Shown here in pieces: positions 1-8,767 of a stretch of DNA of 64,000 bases. Each line of letters opens with the position of its first letter. Positions within the stretch are counted from its first letter, which is position 1. This DNA comes from Nakamurella multipartita DSM 44233 (GTDB taxonomy: Bacteria > Actinomycetota > Actinomycetes > Mycobacteriales > Nakamurellaceae). Under the pieces are notes generated by a model that did no database searches, was not told where the DNA came from, and saw only the letters and a program-made list of their open reading frames with translations. The position numbers were made by a program, and so were the translations under genes. Where the stretch lies: NCBI RefSeq assembly GCF_000024365.1, contig NC_013235.1:4588001-4652000 (forward strand), given 5' to 3'.

Positions 1-94
1 GTCCGCTGTCAACGTCAGCGAGCCGCGCATTGCTCAATTCGTCGTGCCCGTCCATAGTCCACCATCCCGGCGAGCCCGGGTGGGCCCGGTGAAG

Positions 95-112
95 CCCCGG
101 CCGGAGCCGGGC
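95..112. terminator. Possible hairpin terminator downstream of rpe
   Basis: A CCCGGC / GCCGGG stem with a CGGA tetraloop lies just past the rpe stop codon (minus strand). There is no T-tract, which is common for high-GC actinobacterial terminators. GC-rich hairpins arise by chance in this composition, so this is only suggestive. Confidence 0.3.
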
Positions 113-125
113 GCCCGGCGATGGC

Positions 126-794
126 TCAGACGCTCGCGCGGACCCGCTCGGCCGCCGCCCGCAGCCGGGCGACGGCCAGCGCGGGATCGGCCGCCGAGTA
201 GACCGCCGAGCCGGCCACGAAACAGTCGGCCCCGGCCTCGGCGGCGATCTCGATGGTGTCGGCGCTGATGCCCCCGTCGACCTGCACCACGACCGTCAGG
301 TGCCCGGTGTCGACCAGCCGACGGGCCGTGCGCACCTTGTCCATCATGTCGGCCATGAACGCCTGACCGCCGAAGCCGGGCTCCACGGTCATCACCAGCA
401 GGGTGTCGTAGTGCTTGAGCACGTCGGTCCAGGCCTCCAGCGGGGTGCCGGGCTTGAGCGACAGTCCGGCCCGGGCGCCGGCGGCGTGCAGGTCGGCGGC
501 CATGGCGATCGGGTCGGCCACCGCCTCTGCGTGCACCGTCACGTTGTGCGCGCCGGCCTCGGCGTACCCGACCGCCCAGCGGTTGGGGTCCTCGATCATC
601 AGATGGCAGTCCAGCGGCAGGTCGGTGACCTTGGCCAGGGACTGGACCACGGGCAGGCCCAGGGTCAGGTTCGGTACGAAGTGGTTGTCCATGACGTCCA
701 CGTGCAGCCAGTCGGCGCCGGCCACGGCGGCCACCTCGTCGGCCAGGTGGGCGAAATCGGCGTTGAGGATGCTCGGCGCGATCAGGACGGTCAC
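126..794 (-). CDS. rpe: Ribulose-phosphate 3-epimerase
   Basis: A 222-residue cytosolic enzyme interconverting D-ribulose 5-phosphate and D-xylulose 5-phosphate in the pentose phosphate pathway. The N-terminus ([13 protein letters not shown]) carries the PSILxAD signature. [16 protein letters not shown] holds the conserved His and Asp metal ligands, CHLMIEDP follows, and [12 protein letters not shown] is the canonical phosphate-side loop. VDGGI near residue 170 is the late catalytic and phosphate-binding motif. Length is normal for the family. It follows rsmB on the same strand, a common actinobacterial order (fmt-rsmB-rpe), usually followed by riboflavin genes, which would lie beyond the left edge. 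Confidence 0.97.
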   Translation of the reverse strand: MTVLIAPSILNADFAHLADEVAAVAGADWLHVDVMDNHFVPNLTLGLPVVQSLAKVTDLPLDCHLMIEDPNRWAVGYAEAGAHNVTVHAEAVADPIAMAADLHAAGARAGLSLKPGTPLEAWTDVLKHYDTLLVMTVEPGFGGQAFMADMMDKVRTARRLVDTGHLTVVVQVDGGISADTIEIAAEAGADCFVAGSAVYSAADPALAVARLRAAAERVRASV

Positions 795-1257
795 CGCAGG
801 AGCCTATCGGTCGGCCGACCGCCGCCCCCAAACCCCCGTCAGGCCGCCCGGCCCCTCCCATCCGTTGGGCAAACCGGGTGGCCCCGTCACCCTTTCGGAG
901 TACGTTCTGGTGAGGCCCCGCTCACAGCGAGCGCGGTCCGCCGTACCGGCGAATGGACCGAACACCTCCAACCGAGCCCTTGTCACGTGTTCGAATGAGC
1001 ACTCCTGAAAAGGGCTTTTGCCGCAACGCGCCGGCGGTTGACTCAAGATCAACACGAACTTGATCACACGCCGGGCTGGTCCCGACAGGGCTTCCCGGTG
1101 GGCAGAATGGTTGCTGTGCCGCCCGAACGGGGCACATCGCAAGCGGGCCCGCAAAGACGCAGGAATGTCGGCGGAGTCGCCGCTCCCTCGGATCCATATC
1201 CGGGGATCCCGGTCCGCAAACCATGTCGAATGTTTGCTGCTGGAAGGAGCAATTTCT
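795..1257. other. Gene-free stretch upstream of rpe and of the small ORF
   Basis: About 460 bases lie between the divergent rpe and the small membrane peptide gene. I see no convincing protein gene; the reading frames here lack actinobacterial codon bias and homology. A short dyad, GATCAA-N7-TTGATC, sits at 1047-1065, about 190 bases upstream of the small ORF, and could be an operator. The rpe-rsmB intergenic space lies on the far side of the small ORF, so this region may hold promoters for rpe (leftward) and the peptide (rightward), but I cannot assign -35/-10 boxes with confidence. Confidence 0.4.
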
Positions 1258-1371
1258 ATGAGCACGACCAACGAACTGACCAAGGTCTACAAGTGGAGCG
1301 CGCTGACCGCCGCCGTGGTGCTGGCCCTGGCCACCGCCGCCGCGCTGGCCGGGCAGACCGTCGGCCTCTGA
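1258..1371 (+). CDS. Small single-pass membrane protein, 37 aa, unknown function
   Basis: I do not recognise this protein. The ATG at 1258 is preceded by a good ribosome-binding site (GGAAGGAG about 8 nt upstream). The product begins MSTTNELTKVYKWSA and then has one hydrophobic alanine/valine/leucine-rich helix of about 20 residues ending near the C-terminus. This gives a short charged N-terminus and one membrane segment. An upstream in-frame ATG would add a basic, coding-unlike extension, so the Shine-Dalgarno site decides the start. The gene is isolated, convergent with rsmB and followed by two hairpins. Confidence 0.6.
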   Translation: MSTTNELTKVYKWSALTAAVVLALATAAALAGQTVGL

Positions 1372-1381
1372 GCCGACCAGG

Positions 1382-1437
1382 CCGGTGCCTTGCGCACCGG
1401 TGCGACCACGACGGCCGGAACCCACGGGTTCCGGCCG
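1382..1437. terminator. Bidirectional terminator between small ORF and rsmB
   Basis: Two consecutive hairpins lie between convergent genes. The first is CCGGTGC-N5-GCACCGG (1382-1400). The second is a 12-bp perfect arm pair CGGCCGGAACCC / GGGTTCCGGCCG (1412-1437) separated by only two bases, so the real loop takes up some of the stem. It is followed by TTCGTCGTT on the plus strand. Its position and symmetry make a two-way terminator the natural reading. Confidence 0.75.
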
Positions 1438-1470
1438 TTCGTCGTTGCCGGCGTGGCGACCGGGAGCCGG

Positions 1471-2955
1471 TCAGCCGGTCCGGCGCAACAGGGCCAGGAA
1501 CATGCCGTCGGTGCCCTGCCGATGAGGCCAAAGCTGCACGGTGGGTCCGTCGCCCAGCGCGGGCACACCCGGCAGGAACGGCCGGGCGTCGCACAGCTCC
1601 AGCTGGTCGGGCCGCCGCCCGACGACGCCGAGCGTCTCGGCCAGATGCGGTGAGCAGGTGACGTAGGCGATCAACCCACCGACCCGGACATGCCGGGCCG
1701 CCGCAGCCAGCAACTCCTGCTGCAGCTCGACCAGCTCGGGTACGTCGCTCGGGGTGCGCCGCCACCGCGACTCCGGCCGGCGGCGCAACGCCCCTAATCC
1801 GGTGCACGGTGCGTCCAGCAGGACCCGGTCGTAGGCGTCCTCGTCCAGCCCGCTGGCCCGGCCGTCCGCCGTGTGCACGGTGACCGGCAGGCCGGCCGTC
1901 GTGCGGCGGACCAGATCGGCCCGGTGCGGCCCGATCTCCACGGCGTCCAGGTGCGCGCCCCGCCCGGCCGCGAACGCACCGAGCAGCCCGGCCTTGCCGC
2001 CGGGTCCGGCGGCCAGGTCCAACCACCGCTCGTCGGGTCCGTCCAGGGTGGCGGTGGCCAGCGCCGTCGCCACCAGTTGCGACCCCTCGTCCTGCACCGC
2101 CGCCCGGCCGTCGGCCACCGCCGAGACCCGGCCGGGGTCGGTGCCGTGCAGGTAGACCCCGTACGGCGAGTACTGGGCCGGGGTCCCCCCGGAGGCCGTG
2201 ACCAGCTCGTCCCGCCCGATCAGCCCGGGGCGGGCGACCAGGTGCACCGTGGGCGGCACGTCGTCGGCCCTCAGGGCCTTCTCCAGCTCGTCCGTGGCGG
2301 TGTCGGTGTCTGTGTTGCTGGCCGTGGGTGTGGCCGTGTCCGGGGCCAGGCGGTCGGCCAGGGCACTGACGATCCACCGCGGGTGGGCGGTGGCCATGGC
2401 CAGATGGCCGAGCCGGTCCTGCTCCGCGGGCGGCGCGAGCCGCTGCACCCAGGTGTCCAGGTCGGCCTCGGCGATCCGGCGCAGCACCGCATTGACGTAC
2501 CCGGCGGCGCCGGCGCGATCGCCCGCCCGCACCAGTTCGACGGTGGACGAGACGGCGGCGTGCGGCGGGATCCGGGTGTGCAGCAGCTGGTAGGCGCCCA
2601 GCCGAAGGGCGTCGATCACCTCCCCATCGAGCTCGGCGAACGGACGGTCGCCGCAGGCGGTGATCACCGCATCCAGCTGGCCCAGCGCCCGGCAACTGCC
2701 GTAGGCCAGCTCGGTGGCCAGCGCGGCGTCCCGGCCGCCGATCCGCCGGTCGCGCAGGATCGGCGGCAACGCCAGGTTGGCGTACGCGCCGCGGCTGCGG
2801 ACCGCGGCCAGCAGATCCAGGGCGGCCTGCCGGGCCGGGTCGTCGATCGGCGGGCGCAGGGTCGGCGGCCGCCGCGGCGGTCCGGCCGGACCCTTGCGAG
2901 CGCCGCCGCGGTAGGGGCGCCCGGCGCCGGCGCGGCGCGGTGGGGGTGACGTCAT
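1471..2955 (-). CDS. rsmB: 16S rRNA (cytosine-967-C5)-methyltransferase RsmB/Fmu
   Basis: A 494-residue SAM-dependent rRNA m5C methyltransferase. A proline/arginine-rich N-terminal tail of about 35 residues precedes a NusB-like RNA-binding domain (about residues 38-170) and a Rossmann-type methyltransferase domain. Motif I is LDLAAGPGGK. Motif IV, LLDAPCTGLGALRRRPE, carries the PC catalytic-assist cysteine. Motif VI, YVTCSPHLAET, carries the TCS nucleophile. The ATG at 2955 has GAGG upstream. It lies 36 nt downstream of fmt on the same strand, the conserved fmt-rsmB pairing. Confidence 0.96.
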   Translation of the reverse strand: MTSPPPRRAGAGRPYRGGARKGPAGPPRRPPTLRPPIDDPARQAALDLLAAVRSRGAYANLALPPILRDRRIGGRDAALATELAYGSCRALGQLDAVITACGDRPFAELDGEVIDALRLGAYQLLHTRIPPHAAVSSTVELVRAGDRAGAAGYVNAVLRRIAEADLDTWVQRLAPPAEQDRLGHLAMATAHPRWIVSALADRLAPDTATPTASNTDTDTATDELEKALRADDVPPTVHLVARPGLIGRDELVTASGGTPAQYSPYGVYLHGTDPGRVSAVADGRAAVQDEGSQLVATALATATLDGPDERWLDLAAGPGGKAGLLGAFAAGRGAHLDAVEIGPHRADLVRRTTAGLPVTVHTADGRASGLDEDAYDRVLLDAPCTGLGALRRRPESRWRRTPSDVPELVELQQELLAAAARHVRVGGLIAYVTCSPHLAETLGVVGRRPDQLELCDARPFLPGVPALGDGPTVQLWPHRQGTDGMFLALLRRTG

Positions 2956-2991
2956 CAGTGGTGAGCCTCGTTTCTCATCCCAGCACGGTTC

Positions 2992-3915
2992 TCAGCCCAG
3001 CAGGGTGCCGGGTTCGGGACGGGCGCCGCGGGCCCAATCGGCGGCGTCCATCGGTTTGCGACCGGGCGCGGTCAGCCGGCCCAGCCGGACCGCGGTGGTG
3101 CCGGTACCGACCAGCACGTCCCGCTTGCCGGCCTCGAGCCGGCCCGGGGGCAGGTCGGTGCGGTCGGTGTGCGCGACCGGGCCGAGGACCAGCCGCCCCC
3201 AGGGCGAGTCGGTCCAGGCACCGGGGTCGGGGGTCAGGCTGCGAATGGTGCGGTGCACGGCGGTGGCCGGCATCGACCAGTCCAGCCGGGCGTCGGCGAC
3301 GGTGATCTTGCCCGCGTAGCTGACCCCGTCGGCGGACTGCGGCAGGGCCACGACGGTGCCGTCGGCCAGGCCGTCCAGGGTGGCCACCAGCAGCCGGGCC
3401 CCCGCGGTGGCCAGCCGGTCCAGCAGGTCCCCGGCGGTGTCGCCGTCCCCGATCGGCTCGGTGATCAGCCCGTACACCGGCCCGGTGTCCATCCCGGCCT
3501 CCAGCCGGAAGGTGCTCGCGCCGGTGATGTCGTCGCCGGCACGGATCGCCGCGGGCACCGGCGACGCCCCGCGCCAGGCGGGCAGCAGGCTGAAGTGCAG
3601 GTTCACCCAGCCGTGCGCGGGGATGGCCAGGATCGGCGGCGGTAACAGGTTGCCGTAGGCCACCACGGCGGCCGCCTCGGGCTCGATCGCGGCGAGCTGC
3701 TCGGCGAACTCGGGATCGCGCGCGCTGCGCGGGGTCAGCACGGGCACACCGGCCGACTCGGCGAGGGCGCCGATCGGCGAGGGGTGGAGCGTGCGGCCGC
3801 GACCGCGGGGCGCCGGCGGCCGGGTGATGACGGCGGCGACCTCGTGCCGGGAATCCAGCAGGGCGGTCAGCGACGGGACGGCCGGGGCCGGGGTGCCGGC
3901 GAAAACGATGCGCAG
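2992..3915 (-). CDS. fmt: Methionyl-tRNA formyltransferase (apparent CTG start)
   Basis: Formylates initiator Met-tRNA using 10-formyl-tetrahydrofolate. The catalytic segment is [13 protein letters not shown], followed by [10 protein letters not shown]. Homology extends upstream of the first possible GTG (3747) through [16 protein letters not shown], the family N-terminus. In that frame there is no ATG, GTG or TTG between the in-frame stop at 3991-3993 and 3747. The only sensible start is CTG at 3915, about 8 nt after AGAAGG. This gives 307 residues and puts the catalytic residues at N105, H107 and D143, one off E. coli N106/H108/D144. A sequencing error is the alternative. It is divergent from the GNAT gene. 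Confidence 0.93.
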   Translation of the reverse strand: MRIVFAGTPAPAVPSLTALLDSRHEVAAVITRPPAPRGRGRTLHPSPIGALAESAGVPVLTPRSARDPEFAEQLAAIEPEAAAVVAYGNLLPPPILAIPAHGWVNLHFSLLPAWRGASPVPAAIRAGDDITGASTFRLEAGMDTGPVYGLITEPIGDGDTAGDLLDRLATAGARLLVATLDGLADGTVVALPQSADGVSYAGKITVADARLDWSMPATAVHRTIRSLTPDPGAWTDSPWGRLVLGPVAHTDRTDLPPGRLEAGKRDVLVGTGTTAVRLGRLTAPGRKPMDAADWARGARPEPGTLLG

Positions 3916-4018
3916 CTGCGTGCCCTTCTGCTGGTCGGCCCGCGGTGCGCGAGGATTCCCGTCGCGGTCGTCCCGGGTCGGGTGGCCGGCTCAAGTCTAG
4001 GGAGTCCGGGAGGACACG

Positions 4019-4648
4019 ATGGCCGCAGTCGCACCCGATGGGCGAACCCTGGCCGGCCGGGTGGTGCGGCTGGATGCCGGCCGGGCGTCGGATGCGGCCG
4101 GGGTGTTCGCCGCCCTGGACGATCCGCGCGTGTACGCCGCCGGGTTCGGCGGTGGCCCGGCCGGACGCCCGGCAGATCGGGCCGCGTTCGATCGCGGGTG
4201 GGTGGCCGGGCTGGTCGACCCGCGACGGGTCGCCGTCTATGTGGTGCGCTCGCTCGTCGACGGCCCCGCGGGGGCGGCCGGGACGATCCTGGGCACCTCG
4301 TCGTTGGGCGACCTGTCGCTGCCCGACGAGCGCATCCACCTGGGCTGGACGGCCTACGCCCCGGCGGTCTGGGGGACGGCGGTGAACCCCGAATGCAAAC
4401 TGCTCCTGTTGCAGCATGCGTTCGCGGATTGTGGCCTGGGCCGGGTCAAGATCCAGACCGACATCCGCAACACCCGCTCGCAGGCGGCGATCGCCCGGCT
4501 CGGCGCAACCCGTGAGGGGGTGCTGCGCCGGCACCAGGCCCGAGCCGACGGGACGTTCCGGGACACCGTGGTGTTCTCGATCCTGCGCGACGAATGGCCG
4601 GCGGTGCGGGCCGGCCTGCTGGCCCGGATGGACGCGGCGGCGCCCTGA
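4019..4648 (+). CDS. GNAT-family N-acetyltransferase (RimJ/RimL type)
   Basis: A 209-residue protein with the RimJ/RimL arrangement. The segment ILGTSSLGDLSLPDERIHLGW is the central beta sheet, followed by an aromatic stretch and KLLLLQHAFADCGLGRVKIQTD. NTRSQAAIARLGATREGVLR is the C-terminal acetyl-CoA-binding signature of this subfamily. These enzymes acetylate protein N-termini, small amines or aminoglycosides; the substrate here cannot be named. The ATG follows GGGAGGACACG, a strong ribosome-binding site. It is divergent from fmt (103 bases apart) and convergent with priA across an unusual GATC array. Confidence 0.9.
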   Translation: MAAVAPDGRTLAGRVVRLDAGRASDAAGVFAALDDPRVYAAGFGGGPAGRPADRAAFDRGWVAGLVDPRRVAVYVVRSLVDGPAGAAGTILGTSSLGDLSLPDERIHLGWTAYAPAVWGTAVNPECKLLLLQHAFADCGLGRVKIQTDIRNTRSQAAIARLGATREGVLRRHQARADGTFRDTVVFSILRDEWPAVRAGLLARMDAAAP

Positions 4649-4651
4649 CCT

Positions 4652-4801
4652 GATCGGCGCCGCCCGCGCGGATCACCCGGCCCCGATCACCCCGGCCCGA
4701 TCACGCCGGCCCCGATCACCTCGACCCGATCAACTTGGCCCGGATCACATTCGGCGGATCGGCTGAGCTGAAATTCGGCCCAGATCAAATCGGCTCAGAT
4801 C
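4652..4801. repeat. Degenerate tandem array with GATC mostly every 14-15 bp
   Basis: Ten GATC tetramers occur in 150 bases, at 4652, 4671, 4685, 4699, 4713, 4728, 4743, 4757, 4783 and 4798. Spacings are 19, 14, 14, 14, 15, 15, 14, 26 and 15. The unit approximates CCCGATCACCCCGG and decays toward the right. The array fills the space between the GNAT gene stop and the convergent priA stop, and its last copy overlaps the final priA codon. No reading frame uses it. Confidence 0.8.
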
Positions 4802-7149
4802 AATTCGGCTGGGTCGACCTTGATCCGCAGCCCGCCGCCGAGCTTGCGCGCGGACCGGCCGGCGGCGACGACGTGCAGGGCCGCACTGAGCGCCTTGCGC
4901 TGGGCCAGCGGCGCCCGGACCAGCGCCCGCAGCCGGGTGCCCTCGGGCAGCGCCGGGTCGAGCCCGAGCAGGAGCGCGCCGGACTCGTCGATCGCCTCGG
5001 CCGCGTCGTCGGCCCCGAGGCCACCGTCGGCGCTGTCGGCGTCCTCCAGCGGGACCGGACCGAGCACCTGGGCGTCGGCGGGCAACGCGAGCCGGTCCAG
5101 GGCATCCATGATCGCGGTCTGCGAACCGTCGATGGAGGCCATCGCCACCGCGGGCGGGAACCCCAACTCCCGGCGGGCGGCCAGCTCGGCCTCCGCGTGG
5201 CCGGCCGGATCCCACCGGATCAGCGCCTGCACGGTGGGCAACTCGGCGTCGGCGGCGACGATCACCTGACCGCCCTGCTGGCGGGGGCGGACCAGGGCGG
5301 CCGCGCCCATCCAGCGGCGCAGCGTCTCCTCCCCGGCCCGCAGATCCGGCCGGCCCAGCAGCAGCCGGCCGTCCAGCAGCAGGGCGGCGCCGTAGCCGGT
5401 CGGCGCGACCGGTTCGGCCCCCGGAGTGGCCACCACGATCGCCGGACCGTCCGGCACGGTGGGCCGTCCGGCCGCGCCCGAGGAGTTGAGGATCGGCACG
5501 CCGGCGAAGGCGCGCCCGATCTCGTCGGCCGTGCGCCGGGCGCCGACGGTGGTGGCCCGGATCCGGTCGCTGCCGCACGCCCCGCACCGGAAGTGGCCCT
5601 CGTTCACTCCGCACCAGCGGCACTGCAGCAGGCCGGATGCCGGCTCGGCCAGCCGTGGCCCTGGCCCTGGCCCTGGCCCGGACGATGCCCCGGTCGGCCC
5701 ACCGGATGTTGCCCCGGCGGGCCCGCCGGCCATCGCCCCGATCGGCCCCCCGACGGAGACCAGCGGCCCCCGGCAGCGCCGGCAACGGGCCGGGCGGCGG
5801 CAGCGGGCACAGGCCAGGCCCGGCAGGTATCCGGCCCGCGGCACCTGGATCAGCACCGGCGCGCGAGCGGCCAACGCGGCGCGGGCGGCGTCGAAGGCGA
5901 CCGGCGGGATGCGTGCGTGCGCGGCGGCCGAACCGGCACCGTGCACATGGTCGCTGCCGGCCGCCCGGATCCAGGGCACCCGCGCACGCAGCACCGGCCG
6001 CGGGGCGACGACGGGCTGGGCCCAGCCGCTGTCCAGCAGCAGCTGCGCCTCGGCCGTGCGGGCGAAGCCGGCGATCAACAGCGGGCAGGACCGGGCCACC
6101 GACCGCAGCATCAGCACCTCCCGCACATGCGGGTAGGGCGCCCGCGGCTCGGCCAGCAGGTCGTCGCCGTCGTCGAACAGGGCCACCAGGCCCAGGTCGG
6201 CCACCGGCGCGAACGCGGCCGCCCGGGTGCCGATGACCACCCGCTGCTGCCCCCGCAGCACGCTCAGGAAACGGCGATACCGCTCGGCCGGGCCCAGGTC
6301 GGCGGCCAACGTCACATGCCGGTCGGCGCCCAGCACCGCGGTGAGCGCGGCGTCGAGCCGGGCCAGGTCGGTGGCGTCCGGCACGATCATCAGCGCCCCG
6401 CGGCCGGCGGCCAGGGCGGCGGCCGCGGCCTCGGCGAGCCGCACCGGCCAGTCCTCGCCCGGCAGGGCCTGCCAACTGGCCCGGGCCGGCCGGCCCTCGC
6501 GGATCGCCCTGAAGAATGCCGGGCCGGCCGGGTAGGCCTGCGCCCACGGGGCCGGGACCGGCGCCGGCTCGCCGCCAGGTTCGGGCGTCGGCTCCCTGCC
6601 GGGTTCGGGCGTCGGCTCCCCGCCGGGTTCGGGCGTCGGCTCCCCGCCGGGTTCGGGCGTCGGCTCCCCGCCGGGTTCGGGCGTCGGCTCGCCGGTCGGC
6701 GGGGCCGGCTGCTTCTCCACCCGGGCGTGCCGGGGCGGCACGGCCAGCCGGAGGACGTCGGCGACGGTCCCGGCATAGCGGTCGGCCACCGCGCGAGCCA
6801 GGTCGGCGACCTCGGCGGTCAGCACCGGCTCGGGCGAGACCACCCGCTCGAGGTAGCCCAATTCGCCGGCGTGCGCCGACTCGGCCACCCGGGCGAGCAG
6901 GAAACCCCCGACCTGCCGGCCGGCGAAGCGGACCTTGACCCGGACGCCCGGTCGGGCATCCGCATCGTCGCGTTCGTCGACCAGGTAGTCGAACGGACGG
7001 TCCAGGTGGGCCAGCGGCACCTCGACCAGCACCCGGGCCACCGGCAGGGTCGCCGCAGGACGCCGGTCACCCGCGCTGGGCCGCCGGTCACCCGCGGCCG
7101 AACGCCGGGGGGCCGGCGCAGCGCGGCGGGCGGGAGGTGCGGTCACCAC
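4795..7149 (-). CDS. priA: Probable primosomal protein N' (PriA), helicase motifs degenerate
   Basis: PriA-family replication restart protein. The N-terminal DNA-binding domain includes VARVLVEVPLAHLDRPFDYLV. A helicase-like region follows, where the expected Walker A is GRGALMIVPDATDLAR (no GKT) and the DEAH box is replaced by LFDDGDD. The zinc-binding cysteine cluster is retained (CARCRRPARCRRC, then CRWCGVNEGHFRCGACGSDR). The family in actinobacteria is known to lack ATPase motifs, so it may be structural. A GEPTPEPG-type octapeptide repeat lies between the DNA-binding and helicase-like parts. The start is uncertain: GTG 7149 or 7146, or GTG 7233; none has a clear Shine-Dalgarno. Confidence 0.9.
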   Translation of the reverse strand: MVTAPPARRAAPAPRRSAAGDRRPSAGDRRPAATLPVARVLVEVPLAHLDRPFDYLVDERDDADARPGVRVKVRFAGRQVGGFLLARVAESAHAGELGYLERVVSPEPVLTAEVADLARAVADRYAGTVADVLRLAVPPRHARVEKQPAPPTGEPTPEPGGEPTPEPGGEPTPEPGGEPTPEPGREPTPEPGGEPAPVPAPWAQAYPAGPAFFRAIREGRPARASWQALPGEDWPVRLAEAAAAALAAGRGALMIVPDATDLARLDAALTAVLGADRHVTLAADLGPAERYRRFLSVLRGQQRVVIGTRAAAFAPVADLGLVALFDDGDDLLAEPRAPYPHVREVLMLRSVARSCPLLIAGFARTAEAQLLLDSGWAQPVVAPRPVLRARVPWIRAAGSDHVHGAGSAAAHARIPPVAFDAARAALAARAPVLIQVPRAGYLPGLACARCRRPARCRRCRGPLVSVGGPIGAMAGGPAGATSGGPTGASSGPGPGPGPRLAEPASGLLQCRWCGVNEGHFRCGACGSDRIRATTVGARRTADEIGRAFAGVPILNSSGAAGRPTVPDGPAIVVATPGAEPVAPTGYGAALLLDGRLLLGRPDLRAGEETLRRWMGAAALVRPRQQGGQVIVAADAELPTVQALIRWDPAGHAEAELAARRELGFPPAVAMASIDGSQTAIMDALDRLALPADAQVLGPVPLEDADSADGGLGADDAAEAIDESGALLLGLDPALPEGTRLRALVRAPLAQRKALSAALHVVAAGRSARKLGGGLRIKVDPAELI
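6566..6685. repeat. 24-bp tandem repeat, five units, inside priA
   Basis: Five consecutive 24-bp units begin at 6566, 6590, 6614, 6638 and 6662. The first two differ by one or two bases; the last three are identical. Each encodes an octapeptide rich in Pro, Glu and Gly in PriA. A sixth unit at 6686 is diverged. Because 24 is a multiple of three, copy-number change would not shift the frame. Confidence 0.95.
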
Positions 7150-7265
7150 CCATGCATACCAAGCCGCACCGACACCACCGCCACCCGCCCGATTGGCGCC
7201 CACTCCGCTCCGCGCCGGTGTTCCCTCCTCCACATCGACGGGGAGTCGGGAACACCGCGGTGGAG

Positions 7266-7330
7266 TGAGGTCGGCCGGTCCGGAGTGGGGAGGCGGCCCG
7301 TCGCGTGGCCGACCTCATCCGCGCGGATGA
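7266..7330. promoter_or_regulatory. Nested palindromes between metK and priA
   Basis: An 11-bp perfect inverted repeat, TGAGGTCGGCC (7266-7276) and GGCCGACCTCA (7307-7317), overlaps a 16-bp perfect palindrome TCATCCGCGCGGATGA (7315-7330). A partial second copy, TTCATCCGCG, begins at 7371. The region is downstream of metK and upstream of priA on the same strand. It could be a priA operator or a metK terminator. I cannot match it to a known regulator. Confidence 0.5.
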
Positions 7331-7437
7331 AGTCGTACTCACCGGCCACAGCAGTCACATTCGGTGCAGCTTCATCCGCGCCGGGGAAGATGATCCGCGC
7401 GGGACCGGGGGTGGGGGTTGGCCCGGGGCGGGCCGAG

Positions 7438-8631
<1,194 letters not shown>

Positions 8632-8767
8632 GGCTGTTTGCTCCTATATCGCGGTGATGGTCTGGCGTGAATCAGAGGCTGATCTGAAGGAACTTGAAGC
8701 GGACAAAACGGGTGCAAGCCGCCCCATCATTGTGGGCGACCCTACGCGAAGTGCAGGTGACGTCCGG

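Noticed and set aside
1..55. A short minus-strand ATG frame beginning at 55 and running off the left edge
   Set aside because: Only 18 codons are visible, the RBS is weak and the sequence does not resemble a known start such as RibD, so it cannot be supported.
8632..8767. A possible SAM riboswitch upstream of metK
   Set aside because: I looked for paired conserved cores in the 136-base leader and saw none; the region is short and lacks a clear aptamer fold.
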